Source: Hemibagrus wyckioides (lineage: Eukaryota > Chordata > Actinopteri > Siluriformes > Bagridae). From it: 64,000 nt of DNA. This document shows, piece by piece, positions 1 to 12,593 of this stretch. A program made the translations under genes and the position numbers. Each line of letters opens with the position of its first letter. Positions within the stretch are counted from its first letter, which is position 1. The notes under the pieces are model-generated. The model worked only from the letters and a program-made list of their open reading frames with translations. It searched no databases and was not told where the DNA came from. Where the stretch lies: contig NC_080711.1 of the NCBI RefSeq assembly GCF_019097595.1, positions 11,428,428-11,492,427 of the forward strand, in the 5' to 3' direction.

Positions 1-543
1 GAATGTGCTTCATTTAGTGATCCTGAGATACTCTACCAGTATTATAAACAATTTTCTCTCCTCTCCTTTAGTACATGGAGCTAAACCAGTCTACACATCT
101 ACAGACGTACACACATGCTCCCTTAAATTAGATAGCCTTTGTAAGCAGCATTTTGTAGTCCTCTGGTAATCAACATTAAAAGGCTTTTCCTCTCCTCAGC
201 AAGCGTGCAGTTGGTGGGTACATTCTGCTGGGAGCCCAGATAAGCAAGATCACAAAACACAAACATGCAAATGGGTTCATCTGGCTCTCTCTAGGCAGCA
301 GTTTTAATTGATTAATTGTAGCTATTTATTTGATCAGTCGCAGCGTACTAACCCAAGACGTTATTTGTCGAGCTGTTTATCATATAAGCATGATTTGTGT
401 GGGAATAAATATAAATACATACAAGAGCTACAATATATAGTTGGCAAAATTGCCTTTGTGTTTGTTTTTTATTTTTATTTTGATTAAAAATGAATAAAAA
501 AGAAGAAATTATAACCCATGCAATACACACACACACACACATA

Positions 544-603
<60 letters not shown>

Positions 604-1112
604 TCTGAGCTATTGAAACTGATGTAACAGTTAAGAATGTAAGAGTTATTATTGTGCCTCTAAGAGTGCTTTTTGCTGCCCTTGAAAGTTTGTAAAGTTA
701 CTAAACCTTTATTTCCCTTAGTTGAAGGTGCAATTTTTCATTTCTTCCTAGTACAAATACCGATCTGGAATATCTGTTTGTATTCGGATGACTCTTGTCA
801 GTCATTTTGAAGACATGCTCCTAATGCCTTTTCACATCCTCATAAATCATTGTGAGGAGAGGTTGCGTCTTTATTGGTATTGGTAACTCTTGGCTTTCAA
901 GCAGTTAACTGTCTGAGTGTACTTGAAAGTGATGTCATGACAGTCCTTGCAAATGACAACTCTAGTGTATCCACTACAAGTTTTAGAGTTTAGGCTTTCT
1001 GTAAAAAAGATTTTTTTTAATTTTATTCAGCTTCACCCATTATGCTTAAATAAAGTTTTTATAATCATTTTGATTTTCTTATCCTTTGAGGCCAGAACTA
1101 TGGCTATGGACA
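1..1112. other. Non-coding, no gene seen
   Basis: AT-rich sequence with the microsatellite at 525-600. Open frames here are short and resemble nothing I know. Presumed intron or 5' flank of the sdk gene. Confidence 0.6.
525..600 (+). repeat. (AC)n-(AT)n microsatellite
   Basis: An acacac run followed by about 30 AT dinucleotides with one GT interruption. Confidence 0.97.
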
Positions 1113-1114
1113 TA

Positions 1115-1563
1115 CACAGACCAGGCAAAACATTATGACCACCTAATATTGAGCCCTGACCCGTCATGCACTGTGTATTCTGACACCTTTCTAATCAGGC
1201 ATTAAATTCTTCACCAAATTGAGCAACTGTAGCTCGTCTGTTGGGTCACATCACTGAGCCTTGGCCACCCATGACCATGTTCATCACTGTTCCTTTCTTG
1301 AACCACTTTTGATAGATACTGACCACTGCACACCAGGAATCCAGCTCTGATCCAGTCGTCTAGCCATCACAATTTGGCCCTTGTCAAACTCACTCAAATC
1401 CTTACGCTTGTCCATTTTTCCTGCTTCTAACACATCAACTTTGAGGACAAAATGTTCACTTGCTGCCTAATATATCCCACCCACTAACAGGTGCTAAGAT
1501 GAGGAGATAACCAGTGTTATTCACTTCACCTGTCAGTGCTCATAATGTTATGCCTGATCGGTG
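1115..1563 (-). mobile_element. Internally deleted Tc1-like element, copy A
   Basis: 449 bp between TA dinucleotides (1113-1114, 1564-1565), with terminal repeats of the type gatcaggcataacattatga. The minus strand carries a decayed transposase N-terminus ([19 protein letters not shown]), then jumps by deletion near 1170-1190 to the far end of the element. It has no complete transposase and is non-autonomous. It is the same family as the copies at 5149, 15545, 19393 and 63865. Confidence 0.85.
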
Positions 1564-2514
1564 TATACTGAGGTTTTTCTATTCCCGGAGAAGTTCTTAT
1601 TCAGCACACGCTTTCTTAAATGCTTTAACACCTCACATTTCAGAAATCCTTTTTGATCCTTTAGACGAGGTATATAGAAGACCCCGAAAAACAGCAGCAG
1701 TATCATCTGTTTAAACGCATATTAGACTTTTGAATTCTTGGCACATATAAGGGCTTTTAAATAAGAGGATCACAGTAAATGCAACAAGCTAAAAGAAGGA
1801 GTTGAATACATTTCCTCAGCTTGTATGCGGCGTCTCTTTTGTGTATATCAACGCACGCAGCATCAAGTGTGCATGCGTGTGCCTGTGTACATAGGCACTG
1901 TAGGCATAAAAAATAGCACCGTGTGATTGAACAACTCCAGTGAAATGTCAAGAGTCATCAAGCACTATTCAATCACAATCACGCCTGAACTCTCCTTGTA
2001 GTACATTTTCAAAAGCCATGTGACGCACCACGATGGATTTCTGATTTGGCCACTTGTCTTTGCCACAAGTTTTTTTCTTTTGCAGGATTTCAGAGACGGG
2101 TCAAACATAAACCTTTTTTTGGGTCAAGGGTCGATTATTGAATACTTTGTAGAGAAAACAAAAGGCAGCATGAAGGAAACACTGTGTGTGATACACTTCA
2201 TCTCTCTGGCTGGTGGTGAGCACAATATGACCCTGTAATGTTATGTATATGTGCAAAGATTGCATATTGAATGCATATTGCAATCACAGCCCATGCTGGT
2301 CGAAGATGAAGTTGAAATTGGAAAATGGCTATCATGCCCTCATGAGAAAACCCATTTGAATTTGTGCATTGTGAGGGTGCAGCAGAGTGTTTGGAAGACA
2401 GAGCTGCTTTTATCAGACTCTATTCCATGATGTATCCTGTCTGGGGTAGACAATGGATATTTTTCACTCCTACTTATTTCATTCTTTTTTACTTCTTCGC
2501 AACTTATATACCAT

Positions 2515-3041
2515 GTATGCTATAGTGCATGGATCACGGACACCTGACCATCACGACTGTATATGCTTTTCAAACATCTCTGTCCAGATTTAATCCCACT
2601 TTTAAGATAGCAGCTTGGTAGTACTGGGGCTTGAAGTCAACCTTCTGATAAGTGACTCACAACCTTGACCACTGAACCACCAATGCACATTAGTGAGTTC
2701 AGCCACCAATGTCAGGGGAGGAAAGCTGGTACGCAGTCAGAGTTCCAGTTCATCCCAAAGGTGTTCAGTGGGGTTGAGGTCAGAGCTCTGTACGGGACAC
2801 CCAAGTTCTTCCACTCCAACCTTGGCACACCATGTCTTCATGGAGCTCACTATTTTCACAGGGATACTGTTGTGTTAGAACCGATTTGGGCCCCTTAATT
2901 CCCCTCAAGGGAAAATCTAATGCCACGGTGCATAAAGATCCATTATACAATTGTGTGCTTCTAAATTTGTGTTAACATTCTGAGGAAGACCCACATATGG
3001 GTATGATGGTCACGTGTCCATAAACGTATGGCCATAAAAAG
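2515..3041 (-). mobile_element. Tc1-derived non-autonomous element interrupted by a SINE
   Basis: The left end carries ggacacctgaccatcac and the right end an inverted counterpart (gatggtcacgtgtccataaa), i.e. diverged TIRs. The minus strand at about 2790-2740 reads DLNPTEHLWDELEL, the Tc1 catalytic-Glu block, so this is a Tc1-type relic. I remember this family from fish genomes as short transposase-derived copies. A SINE piece sits at about 2609-2686. Confidence 0.78.
2609..2686 (-). repeat. tRNA-derived SINE fragment inside the Tc1-derived element
   Basis: The reverse complement reads gtggttcagtggtcaaggtt ... cttatcagaaggttgacttcaa ... accaagctgc in separate blocks. This is the head of the same SINE type as the copy at 23319, including A-box-like and B-box-like parts. 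Truncated at both ends. Confidence 0.65.
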
Positions 3042-5146
3042 TATTTATGTGCCTGTTTATAAATGGCAAGCAGAGAAAAGTAGTTGACATCTGGCACATA
3101 AATTGATATAAATTAGCCTAGAATAAATGCAAATTGGGTTGTACTATACCCCCAAGCATTCCAGTACATGCATAATTTAGCATTTCATGTTTAAAGAAGT
3201 AAAGAATATTCTAGAAACTTCCTCAGTCTCAGGTGTTATTCAGTGCTAAGCCATTCGGTGTGAACCCTGACTAATTAAAACACTGCCAATTGATAGTGAT
3301 GCCAAAAGTAGTATGATAACAATAGAAAACAAAACAGAGACAAATGCCACTTGTTTATCAGCCTGACGTCTCCTTGTGCCACTGGTGATTCATTGTTCCA
3401 TACAGTGACACTTAAATATAGGTCATGATTAAGATTACTGTAAGCAAATGGAAGAATCATGTCTGTAAATGAGCGGTAGAGGTAGCAGGTCAGACTGGAG
3501 AATTCCAGGAAGAATAGCAAGCTGTTCACAAAGTCATTTGAATTGCTAAATATAGGACAGCCTTTGACTAATGACTGTGTGAGAAGATAGTGCCCTCTAG
3601 AATTACTGACACTCTTCACAAACATGGTTGTGTAAAATGAATACAACACAAAACAATTCACATTTTCTGCTCAAACAAAAGAAGAAATCATCTAGCGTTG
3701 TTAGAACTACCTCTACTAGCATTTTTTCCCCCATTAAAATATATGTGCCAAAGGAATATTTTAAATAAACCTAAACAAGTGTGAAATTCTTGAATATATT
3801 GCTTTTCATTAGCTCTCACTGCACAGGAATGTTGTTATTGCCTTTAACCATTTCTTATCCCCCGGATGTATGTGAGGTTGCATACATTTAAAATCCCTTT
3901 GTCATCTATTACCATGGGGGAAAACAGAAAAACCTTCAACACAAGCGACAGATGGTTTATGACTGATGTTTTATGCAAATAAGCAAATAGATACATAAGC
4001 GCTATGCGGTTAAACTATCATTATGAACTTTTACAAAACACTGCCCCCCCCTGCACAGTCAAGCAGATGGCGAAAGAGAGAAAGAAGAGCCCAAAGATCA
4101 TATTTTGGCTGATTCTTTTTGTTGTCAAGTTTCAAAGCCATTCTCACAGCATACCACAAAATACTGTATTATGCCAGAACTTCACCATGCTTCATTAGCA
4201 CTACAGTCGCCGTCATGTGATCAATATTTGTCATGCATGAGGTGGAATACTGATACTTTGGAGCCGACGCATATTTATTATATACCCAATTTGCCATCAC
4301 TGACCCCATTCTTTAATTTCCTTTAATCGCTGTAGTTTTTCCCCTCTTGCTCAGAACAGCATGAGACCTTGCTGTAGTCTGTAGGGTATCACTGAAGTGT
4401 ACACACACTGCTACATAACAGATGTATCAGTGTTGTTGACTTTAACCCATTACTTATTCAGTAAAGCATGGGAGTCTGTTGGCAAGACTTTGTATGGTGA
4501 ACTAACAGAGTGTCTCTGAGACACCGAGCATCTTACTAGCAATCATATATGCACACATATTTAGCATTGGTTGTGTAGCTGTTTAAAGTTTCAGATCTTC
4601 TTGTGAATATCCCACAAGTAGTGTTTAGTGTTTAGATTTGTGTAGATGAAGCAGGTCACATTACTGCATGAAATACATAACAAACATGCAAAATAACATC
4701 TACTCTCAAAATGTAAGAAAGGCTGTTTGAATTCTTTGAGTATGAATGATGCACTGCTACTTGATAAAGTCGACAAGTGACAGGAAGCCTGTTCCATGAG
4801 ATGTCTTTTCTCTACAGTGTATTGCAAAGTGATGTCTTTGTTTTTACAGTGTCATCTTCATGCCCAGTGACAGACAGAAAACTAACAATTGGAACACAAA
4901 TAATTTATAATATTCCAAAGGGAGGCAGTTCATGAATCTCTTCATGTGTATATACGCATGCATTACTTAGTAGTAGTTTTTTTAAGGGTCTTACCGTAGT
5001 GGTGTCAGAACTCGTGTCCTAGCTACTACTTGCATTGACATGATTACTGATCCTCGCTCAGGAGAGATGACTTGATTTCATGCTGGTTTTCAGGCTGCTA
5101 CACAGTTCAGAAGAAAGTCTGAAATGTTTGGAAATGTGCATGAATA
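3042..5146. other. Non-coding, no gene seen
   Basis: Includes a 128-codon minus-strand frame (3275-3661) with no recognisable domain, biased to Phe/Leu/Ser as expected from AT-rich DNA. I treat it as chance. Confidence 0.55.
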
Positions 5147-5148
5147 TA

Positions 5149-5548
5149 CACTGATCAGGCATAACATTATGAGCAGTAAGAGTTGAAGTGAATAACGCTG
5201 ATTATCTCCTCATCATGGCACCTGTTAGTGGGTGGGATATACTAGGCAGCAAGTGAACATTTTGTCCTCAAAGTTGATTTGTTTAGAAGCAGGGTAAGCG
5301 TAAGGATTTGAGCGAGTTTGACAAGGGCCAAATTGTGATGGGTAGACGACTGGATCAGAGCATCTCCAAAACTGCAGCTCTTTTGGGGAGTTCCCTGGCT
5401 GCAGTGGTCGCAGTTTGGGGATAGATACCACAGCAGTCCTTTAGGGATCTAGTGGAGTCCATGACTCGACGGTTCAGGGCTGTTTTGGCAGCAAAAGGAG
5501 GACCAACACAATATTAGGCAGGTGGTCATAATGTTATGCCTGATCGGT
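5149..5548 (+). mobile_element. Internally deleted Tc1-like element, copy B
   Basis: 400 bp between TA at 5147-5148 and 5549-5550, ends cactgatcaggcataacatt and its inverse. It contains a degraded N-terminal transposase region, then joins at about 5420 to the 3' part that normally encodes the LVESMPRR C-terminus (gggatctagtggagtccatg). The deletion point differs from copies A, C and E. Confidence 0.87.
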
Positions 5549-6527
5549 TAAAAGGTGCGTGCACATTTTTTTGTATGCAACTGTCTAATCAACAGCTTTA
5601 TTTGACACTTACAGTGATCAATGCAGCATTAAATTTATGATGTCTTTATGACTTCTTAACTAACAATCTGTCCTTAATGACCTTCAGTTGTGGCCATAGG
5701 CAGAGCGCATAGAGCATGACAGAGTAGTGGTATATTAGCAGAAAAGAAGAAGAGAGGGAAAGAGCAAGAGGAGATCTCTGACAGATACTTCCCAGGCCTG
5801 GATTCAATTACATACATCTTAAGGAGAAGGGAGTACAGGCAAGCACTGTGTAAGAAGCTTATTAGGGTAAGAGATGATGCCATTTCATGATGGGTGGTTC
5901 AGAGGTATTCTGCTGGCTGTGGGAGAGCATGTGTAGAGAGAATCTTCTGAGTGCAGGTGGTGCTACTAAGAACCCTCTCTCCCTACACACAGACTCCATT
6001 AGACCTCATGACTTCATATTCCTGGATCTCCACCTGTAAAAGAGAAAAGGAGAAGTGGCATAGTAACAAGAGCAGCTTACTAAAAACATCTGGCTCACCG
6101 ATACACCCTCCACTGATCTCAGTGTCTCTCTGGACTCTATTAAAGGGAGGATGAAAGACATTTCAGCAATTTCTTTAAAAAAAACAAAACAAGAGACCCA
6201 TGTACTCTTCATGTCAAATATGGAAGAGTCTGAGTTGTGAGGTTAGTATCAATTAGTATCACGTGAAAAGGATCACTTTTTGAAACTGCCCACCTTAAAT
6301 GCTTAATACTTCCCTGACAAAGTACTTTATTTGGTCATATAAAGTTAGTGATATGGGTATTATTTACTTTATTGCCTTCACATCTAGGACCATGTACAGG
6401 AGCTGTGTTTTCCAAAGGTTAATTTTGTGGACAAGATGACTCTGAAATATATATTGCATTGCCCGAGTTCATTAGAAAACTTTGCAGGTGGGTAGAAACA
6501 GAAATAACTGCTGGTATAATCACACGT

Positions 6528-6810
6528 GGGCGGCACGATGGTGCAGGATTGCTGCCTCACAGTTGCAGGGTTGATCCTGAGCTAGAGTTACCATCTGTGC
6601 AGAACTTTACATGGTCTCTTTGTGTCCGCCTGGGTTTCCGTTGGTTTCCTAACATATCCGGTTGTTTCCATGAGTCAGTCCTAGCGTTCTCCAGATTGGC
6701 CTCACTAGGAGGTCTGAGCAGGACAAAGCAGTTATTGAAAATCACCCTGAGCAGGATAAAGTAGTTACTGAGGATGAATGACTGACTGAATGAAAGGATG
6801 AATAAATGAA
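6528..6810 (+). repeat. tRNA-derived SINE, internally deleted, (GAAT)n tail
   Basis: Starts gggcggcacgatggtgcag with a B-box-like agggttgatcctgagc, continues through gtccgcctgggtttccg, then after an internal deletion ends gagcaggataaagtagttac and a (GAAT)-type tail. The same SINE family lies at 21878, 26901, 35842 and 44898. Confidence 0.82.
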
Positions 6811-8044
6811 TCAGGGCTGGGAAAATAAACTTAGATGGTTCAGGTTGTAAAACCAACAAGGCTGTATACACTTCTAGCAATCAGTAATTGCCTTTAAGCA
6901 CAGCAATGTGTTGTGATTTTGCAGGTGTGCACACCGGCCCTGCATATCTCTGCGAGCTATGCTTACTTGCAATCCTTTACTCTGTGTAGCGATGTAGAAA
7001 GGTGTATGAGCAACAACGCAGAAGTATAAATCAGTCTTCGCAGTGCTGACTTGACACCATTGCTGGCTGGACCCCCCACCATCAGACCCTGTGGCATAGC
7101 AGTTCCTGTTAGTGCTGCATCGCTGAACCCTTTCAGAGCTCATGGACCTACAGAGCGTCCTCCAGATCCTTGTTTTGTGTAGGCTGAAAGGAAAACCACT
7201 AAAGCTCTGCCAGGGACTTTTTGACTGCAGGTTTTGGAATATGCAATGTCAGGACAAACAGTCATTTTGGTTTGTGGCGAATGGCGTCCTGCCAGCCTCC
7301 CGCAAACAGATGTATTTAGTGAGCCATTGTTGGATACTCTGTCTGCACATTGTTTGCATACATTCAGCATGAGTGACACATGCTTTCGGATATAATCATT
7401 GTTTAATTAAAAGTGCAGAAGCACTATTTTTGAAGACGCTTAATACTATGCACATCATTAACATTTAAATTTCCCTGCTAATTATGCTTTTTATAATGCT
7501 GGGTGCACAATATTTGTGTGGAGATTGTGTTTTTAGCACTATGCTTGTGAGATAATTTTGGGCATCTACGTATTCAGAGGAATATGACGTGGTCTGCATT
7601 CTGGCTATATTGGTTGTAGGCGGTGTATATTTTTCTACTAACTGATGGTTTTTTTGTTATTTTCATGGTTCACTGTAAGCAAATTCACAGAAGTAGTCAG
7701 ATGAGGGTTGCTATGGTTTCCAGAAGGACACGCAGTGCTTCCATCCTCTGTCCTGTTGCCTTACTGTGATAATAACAAGGTTTTTGACATTTCTGATTTT
7801 GATTTGGTCCATTTGCAGGTTGGCTGGTCCCAGCAGGATGTGCATGTGGCCCTTTCAGGGTGTCCTCAGTCATTATGAGTCATGGCCAGCCTTTTTCCCA
7901 GGCAGCTGGACTAGAGGAGTGGACCAGATGCCACCAGCACTCCAAGCCACATTAAATAGTAGCAGGCTTTTCTGCCTCCACTGTAAATCTACATTGTTTT
8001 GTCATCTGGCACCCATTTAAGGCAACAATTTGCTCTGCATGGTG
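6811..8044. other. Non-coding, no gene seen
   Basis: No splice-bounded exon, RNA gene or repeat family recognised. Confidence 0.5.
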
Positions 8045-8304
8045 TAGTTTTTATGTTATGGTGGGGTCCACACAAGGATACGCGTATCTGCCATGGTCCC
8101 CATGAGGGGTACTGCTGATTTTATTTTTTAAAAGAAAAGAACCAAAAGTTTTCCCTTTGGTTATTGAGGTTAAGTTTAGGTTTATATTAAGATGTAGCAA
8201 TAGCATTAATTATCATTAATAATTATGTCAGTAAAAGGTCCTTACAAGGATAGTAAGACATAGTGGATTGTGTGTATGTGTGTGTGTTTGTGTTTGTGTG
8301 TTTG
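8045..8304 (+). repeat. Probable fish short interspersed repeat with TG tail
   Basis: gtggggtccacacaaggat near the left and aggtccttacaaggatagta near the right, followed by a (TG)n-like run at 8269-8304. This block order is familiar from fish repeats. Class unknown. Confidence 0.4.
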
Positions 8305-10254
8305 GAACATAGTGAAAAGGGCAGAAGGAGATGGAGTACATATCAGCCAAGGCCATGAAAAATGAATGATCAGAGTTACTACTACCTGCAGGCTAATTCA
8401 AGAGCACATGGAATGGGCAGTGTTTTAATCGCCATCTTGTTTGATGACGGTACATAGTGTGGATCGAGTGGCAACGTTCCAGCCTGTAAGTGGCTATGCA
8501 GTTGTTTTCTTAGGCCTTCCAGCCAAGATGGATTATGAGGTACCGTAATTAAAGCTTACTGCACATCTTGAAGCAATGTCTGTGGTTGACTTCATTTTGG
8601 TTATTATTTCCTGTAATTTCTTTTAATTAGAGTTTGATGGTAATTTTAACTCCAGCAACGAATGCCCTCATTACTCCTTGATTTTAATTACTCACATGTT
8701 TACATAAACCTGACTATTTTATTTCTCAGTCTGGTTTGGTACTCTTAGGCGCCGTCCACATGTATATTTATATTTTTGAAACTCCTGGTAATTGCATTTC
8801 ATAAGCTGTTATGCAAGACACCTCAAGAATAACATTAAGAGCTGTGCAATGTGCAGTGGAGAAAAAGAAACACCAACATGACTATAAGTTTATTTATTCA
8901 TTCATTTTTAACAAGTGCTACATCCAGGTTAGGGTGAAATTTTCAGGACGAATATTTTCTCATGAAAAATGACAAATGCAAGTATTTGTGTGGACTGATG
9001 ATGATATGGATCTGGTGCTGTAGGATATCAATAATCTTCATTCTTAGTGCAGTTTGTAACATGTAAGCATTTTGATTCAGGAGTTTGCTGTCATATTCCA
9101 GCTGTCATATTCCAGACAGATTTCAGCACAAATGTATAATAATAAAGCAAATCTAAATTGCAGACAAGTTATAAAATATGAAATTATATTCTACAAATGA
9201 ACACCCAAGCCAGCAATCATGATAAATGAAGTCCTGGCACATTTATAACAAGCACAAAACCAGTGGGTATTCACAGGTTTGAGCTGTTCTGATTATTTTA
9301 GAAAAACTTAATTTTCAGTGACCCAAATGTTGCTTTCATGTAGACAGAATGCAGAAAAAAGTTAAAAAAAAATAAATAAATAAATAAAAATAAATAAATA
9401 AAATGTTAGTAGCGACTAGAACTCTAGTGACATAGAACACAAAACTAGCGTTAAAGAAATAATAAAATGATTATATAAATATCAGGCTTAATCTTGTTTT
9501 TTTTCTGTGAATGATATCTAGCATTATTTTTCTCCTTTAGTCCAGACATCCCAAACACACTGTATTTATATAACTCCTCTGACAGTTTGTGCTTGTCAGT
9601 TTAGCAGCTCACATCATGTAACAAAATACACGGTTTCATTTACTGCGGTGTTTTGACTCATGGACAAAAATCGTGTCCTCACGGCAATCGAACCGTGCTG
9701 TGGTTTGCTTGGGTACAACCTATTTCAAATAGTCTGTTGTTGTTTTTTTCTGTACTACTGTGAGAGAGAACCACTCTGAGGAGAGAGATGCACCAAGATT
9801 TGATTCAAATGAACTGAACGTTGCATGGCCATCACCACACACAGGGTATCCTCCATCTTTTCCACATCGTCTACTCTCTAGCCAATCAGCATGGGACTGG
9901 ATTCCACTAACAGGCAACACTGGAGTCTAGAGTCCGTCATCACTTCATATACTCGACTTGTTGAGGGTCAGTTGGATCCTGAAAATGAACTGGAACACTC
10001 AGGCTGCATGTTAATGCCAGGTGTAATCAGGAGGTACAAATTCCAGATGTGAATGCCCTCAAGCCCAACTCCCTGTTACCTGAGGCTCATAACCAAGGCA
10101 CAATCAAAAAGGTAATTCCAACAGTTTAAAACATTGTTTCTTCTTTGATAGCAGAATGATACCAGTATTTGATTTTAGAGTCTTGAATTAGATCCTGATT
10201 ACCCTAATTAGAATCCTGGTGTTTTTTGCTAGCTGTTTTGCTAACACAAATGTG
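8305..10254. other. Non-coding, no gene seen
   Basis: A-rich tract at 9356-9402 with aaat repeats. A tRNA-B-box-like cggcaatcgaaccgtg at about 9681-9697 lacks a cloverleaf, so no tRNA is called. Confidence 0.5.
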
Positions 10255-10490
10255 TTCAGTTCAGTTTAATTCAATTCATTTGCATAGTGCTTTTAACAAT
10301 GTGCATTGTCTCAAAGCAGCTTTACAGAAACATTGAATAAAAATGATACATTTTTAAGTTAAGTTACTGTGTCCCTAACATTTATTCCTAATGAGCAAGC
10401 CTGAGGCGATGGTGGCAAAGGCAAACTCCCTTAGTTGATACGAGGAAAAAACCTCGAGAGGAACCTTGAGAATGGAACTTCATCCTCATT
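10255..10490 (+). repeat. Fish interspersed repeat, unclassified
   Basis: Contains gtctcaaagcagctttacag, gagcaagcctgaggcgatgg and ctcgagaggaaccttgagaa, a block I remember as highly repeated in teleost, especially catfish, genomes. It has no coding capacity, and I cannot assign a transposon class. Confidence 0.6.
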
Positions 10491-10589
10491 TGTTTAAAGC
10501 AGTTTATATTCATGTGGAATTGTGCAACCAAGAGCTCCGGAGGTCAGCATAATGCTAGCTAGGAGCCAGGAGTCAGTCATTTATGACAC

Positions 10590-11115
10590 CTTGTCTGTCC
10601 TGATAGCCAGATGCATAAAGATATTTCTGTATTTGGATGACTTGGCTCTTGTGTGCCCCCACAAAAGGAGCAGGCCATCAAAGACAAACCCATTCTCCTT
10701 GCACACATTGCAGGCTCATGATTAACTCAGAAGAGAGCTCTTTAACATTGCAACAAGCCACACCATTCACTGAGATTCACTGAGAATGCAAACCACCCTG
10801 TCACCCAAATGTGTGGCAGACATTATGCCTGCCAATCAGAGTTAGGCAGGTCACTGCATGCAGTACCGGCTTCTGTTGAGTACAGAGGCAGCTGATGCCA
10901 GCCGCAGAGGTAATCCCCCTAGGATTTTTGGAACTACAAGCATTTCAGAAGTATGTTATCAGCTTCTGGCTGTATCCCAAACACCACAAACTAAGTCATG
11001 TCCTTGTCTCAGCAAGATGGGAACAGGCTTTACTTTTCTGGGGGACACAAGACTTTTTTTACGGGTCAGTTTGGGAGCAGTGCCTGATTGATGAGAGATC
11101 ATGGACACTTCCCCA
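10590..11115 (+). pseudogene. DIRS-like retrotransposon reverse transcriptase fragment
   Basis: Broken coding remnant in several frames. The first block reads ARCIKIFLYLDDLALVCPHK, where YLDD is the catalytic box of reverse transcriptase. A later block reads MQTTLSPKCVADIM, and then RQVTACS. A shifted frame gives AAEVIPLGFLELQAFQKYV. In DIRS-type elements the same order occurs: YIDDWL box, MQA-LSP-R---I, then LMAAASxVIPLGLLHMRPLQ. Order and spacing fit; identity is low. Frameshifts and stops show it is dead. Flanking DIRS features (tyrosine recombinase, split repeats) were not seen. It could instead be another retroelement RT. Confidence 0.55.
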
Positions 11116-12553
11116 CTGTGTTAAATCACAAGACATCAACCAGCTGAAAAAAAAAAGCAGCTGGACAGTCTGTTTGTCTCTCAGATTTTTCTTATTTGTT
11201 CTGATAATAATTGATGCATTAGTGTGAGTCAGTGAAACTGATCTTGCAGCAATGTATAATTGCAAGCCTGTAGAGTTTTCTGCTGAATGGTCATCACCAT
11301 GGCCTTTATCATGACACGTAGCAACTTCTCTTCATGGGCATAACTTGGAGACAGAAGGTCTGCACTACAGCTATCTAGGCATAATTGTGAATCTTCTTCA
11401 GGTTCCACAAAATTACCCCTTGTCCCAGTAGTGTGAGTGTGGTCTAGGCTATTGCTCTGCTGCAAAACTAGTTTTGAGGTATTTTGTTGGATCTGATCGA
11501 TTTGGATGGTGTTTTTATCCTCTAGAATTCATCTTGCTATTGTCAGCAGTTACAATCAATAAAAACTGTTGGGTCTGATCACTTCCAGCCCATGCCACCT
11601 TGATTCACAGACTGGGCGATGTGCCTTAGTATTAGAACAGTTGTATTTTTTCATTTCTAAGGAATCTGCATCTGGCCTCTGTTCTGGAAGATGCGATTAA
11701 GCCTTACATGTCAGTCTGCTGTTTTCTTCTCTGTATCGAGTTCTTTTCCAGAACTAATCAGACATCCTGCATTTGTAGTACTTATAATTATTTAATACAT
11801 TTCTTTGTGATTAAAAGTCCTTATAATTATTATTTAATGAGTATTATTTAATAACAAACCCACTGTCTTTAAGTTAAAGCTGAAATGCTTTCTGGTTGCT
11901 TTCCAACCCTTTGTGCAGTAGTGAAAATATTAACATCTGTGTTTATTCCCAGATATTTTAGAGCTACACTGTGTGTGTGTTCTGGCAAGGTGCCACCTCC
12001 AGGTTGTGGTTTGTTGCTGCTGCGATACAGGGTGGAGCTCCAAGACTAAGAGTGATTGTCATGTTTTAATCAGGGGACTGGCAGATATCTGCAGGGAGTC
12101 TCTTCCTGTTGCATATCTTACTCCCTACTTAACATGAGATCCAAGCAGTCTTTGATTTAGTCTGCTTATATTAGTATTACACACAAAGTCACGGTATGCA
12201 CGTTCCCTATCCCCTGCTGCTGATGAGACATAATACACCAACCACTGCACGTGAATCTCATCTGTCAACTCCACTAGCACACTGAGGTGAAAACACAATG
12301 AAGTTACTGGGGCTTAGCAGATGTGCCCAAACCTAATTCGGCTGATATATTCAGCCACGTGTAGATCACAGACGCGGAATATTGGCCATCAATATGACAG
12401 GATTTAATCTACTCTTTAAGCAATATTTAGGTAAAGTAAATTGCTTCTGACAACATTACACGCATTTTTTTCTGCATTTTGCAAAAAGAAACAAAAGCAA
12501 AGACGATAGCCCTAATGATAGTCCTGAACCTGGAAGCCATCTGAGTGTGCTTT
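11116..12553. other. Non-coding, no gene seen
   Basis: No recognisable feature; only short chance frames. Confidence 0.5.

Positions 12554-12593
<40 letters not shown>
12554..12593 (+). repeat. (GT)n microsatellite
   Basis: Uninterrupted GT run; its antisense gives an HTHTHT open frame that is not a gene. Confidence 0.97.

Noticed and set aside
3275..3661. 128-codon minus-strand frame with hydrophobic segments
   Set aside because: AT-rich composition gives Phe/Leu-rich translations; no family resemblance and no splice context.
9675..9700. tRNA B-box-like sequence
   Set aside because: No cloverleaf or A box at the right distance; too short even for a SINE call.
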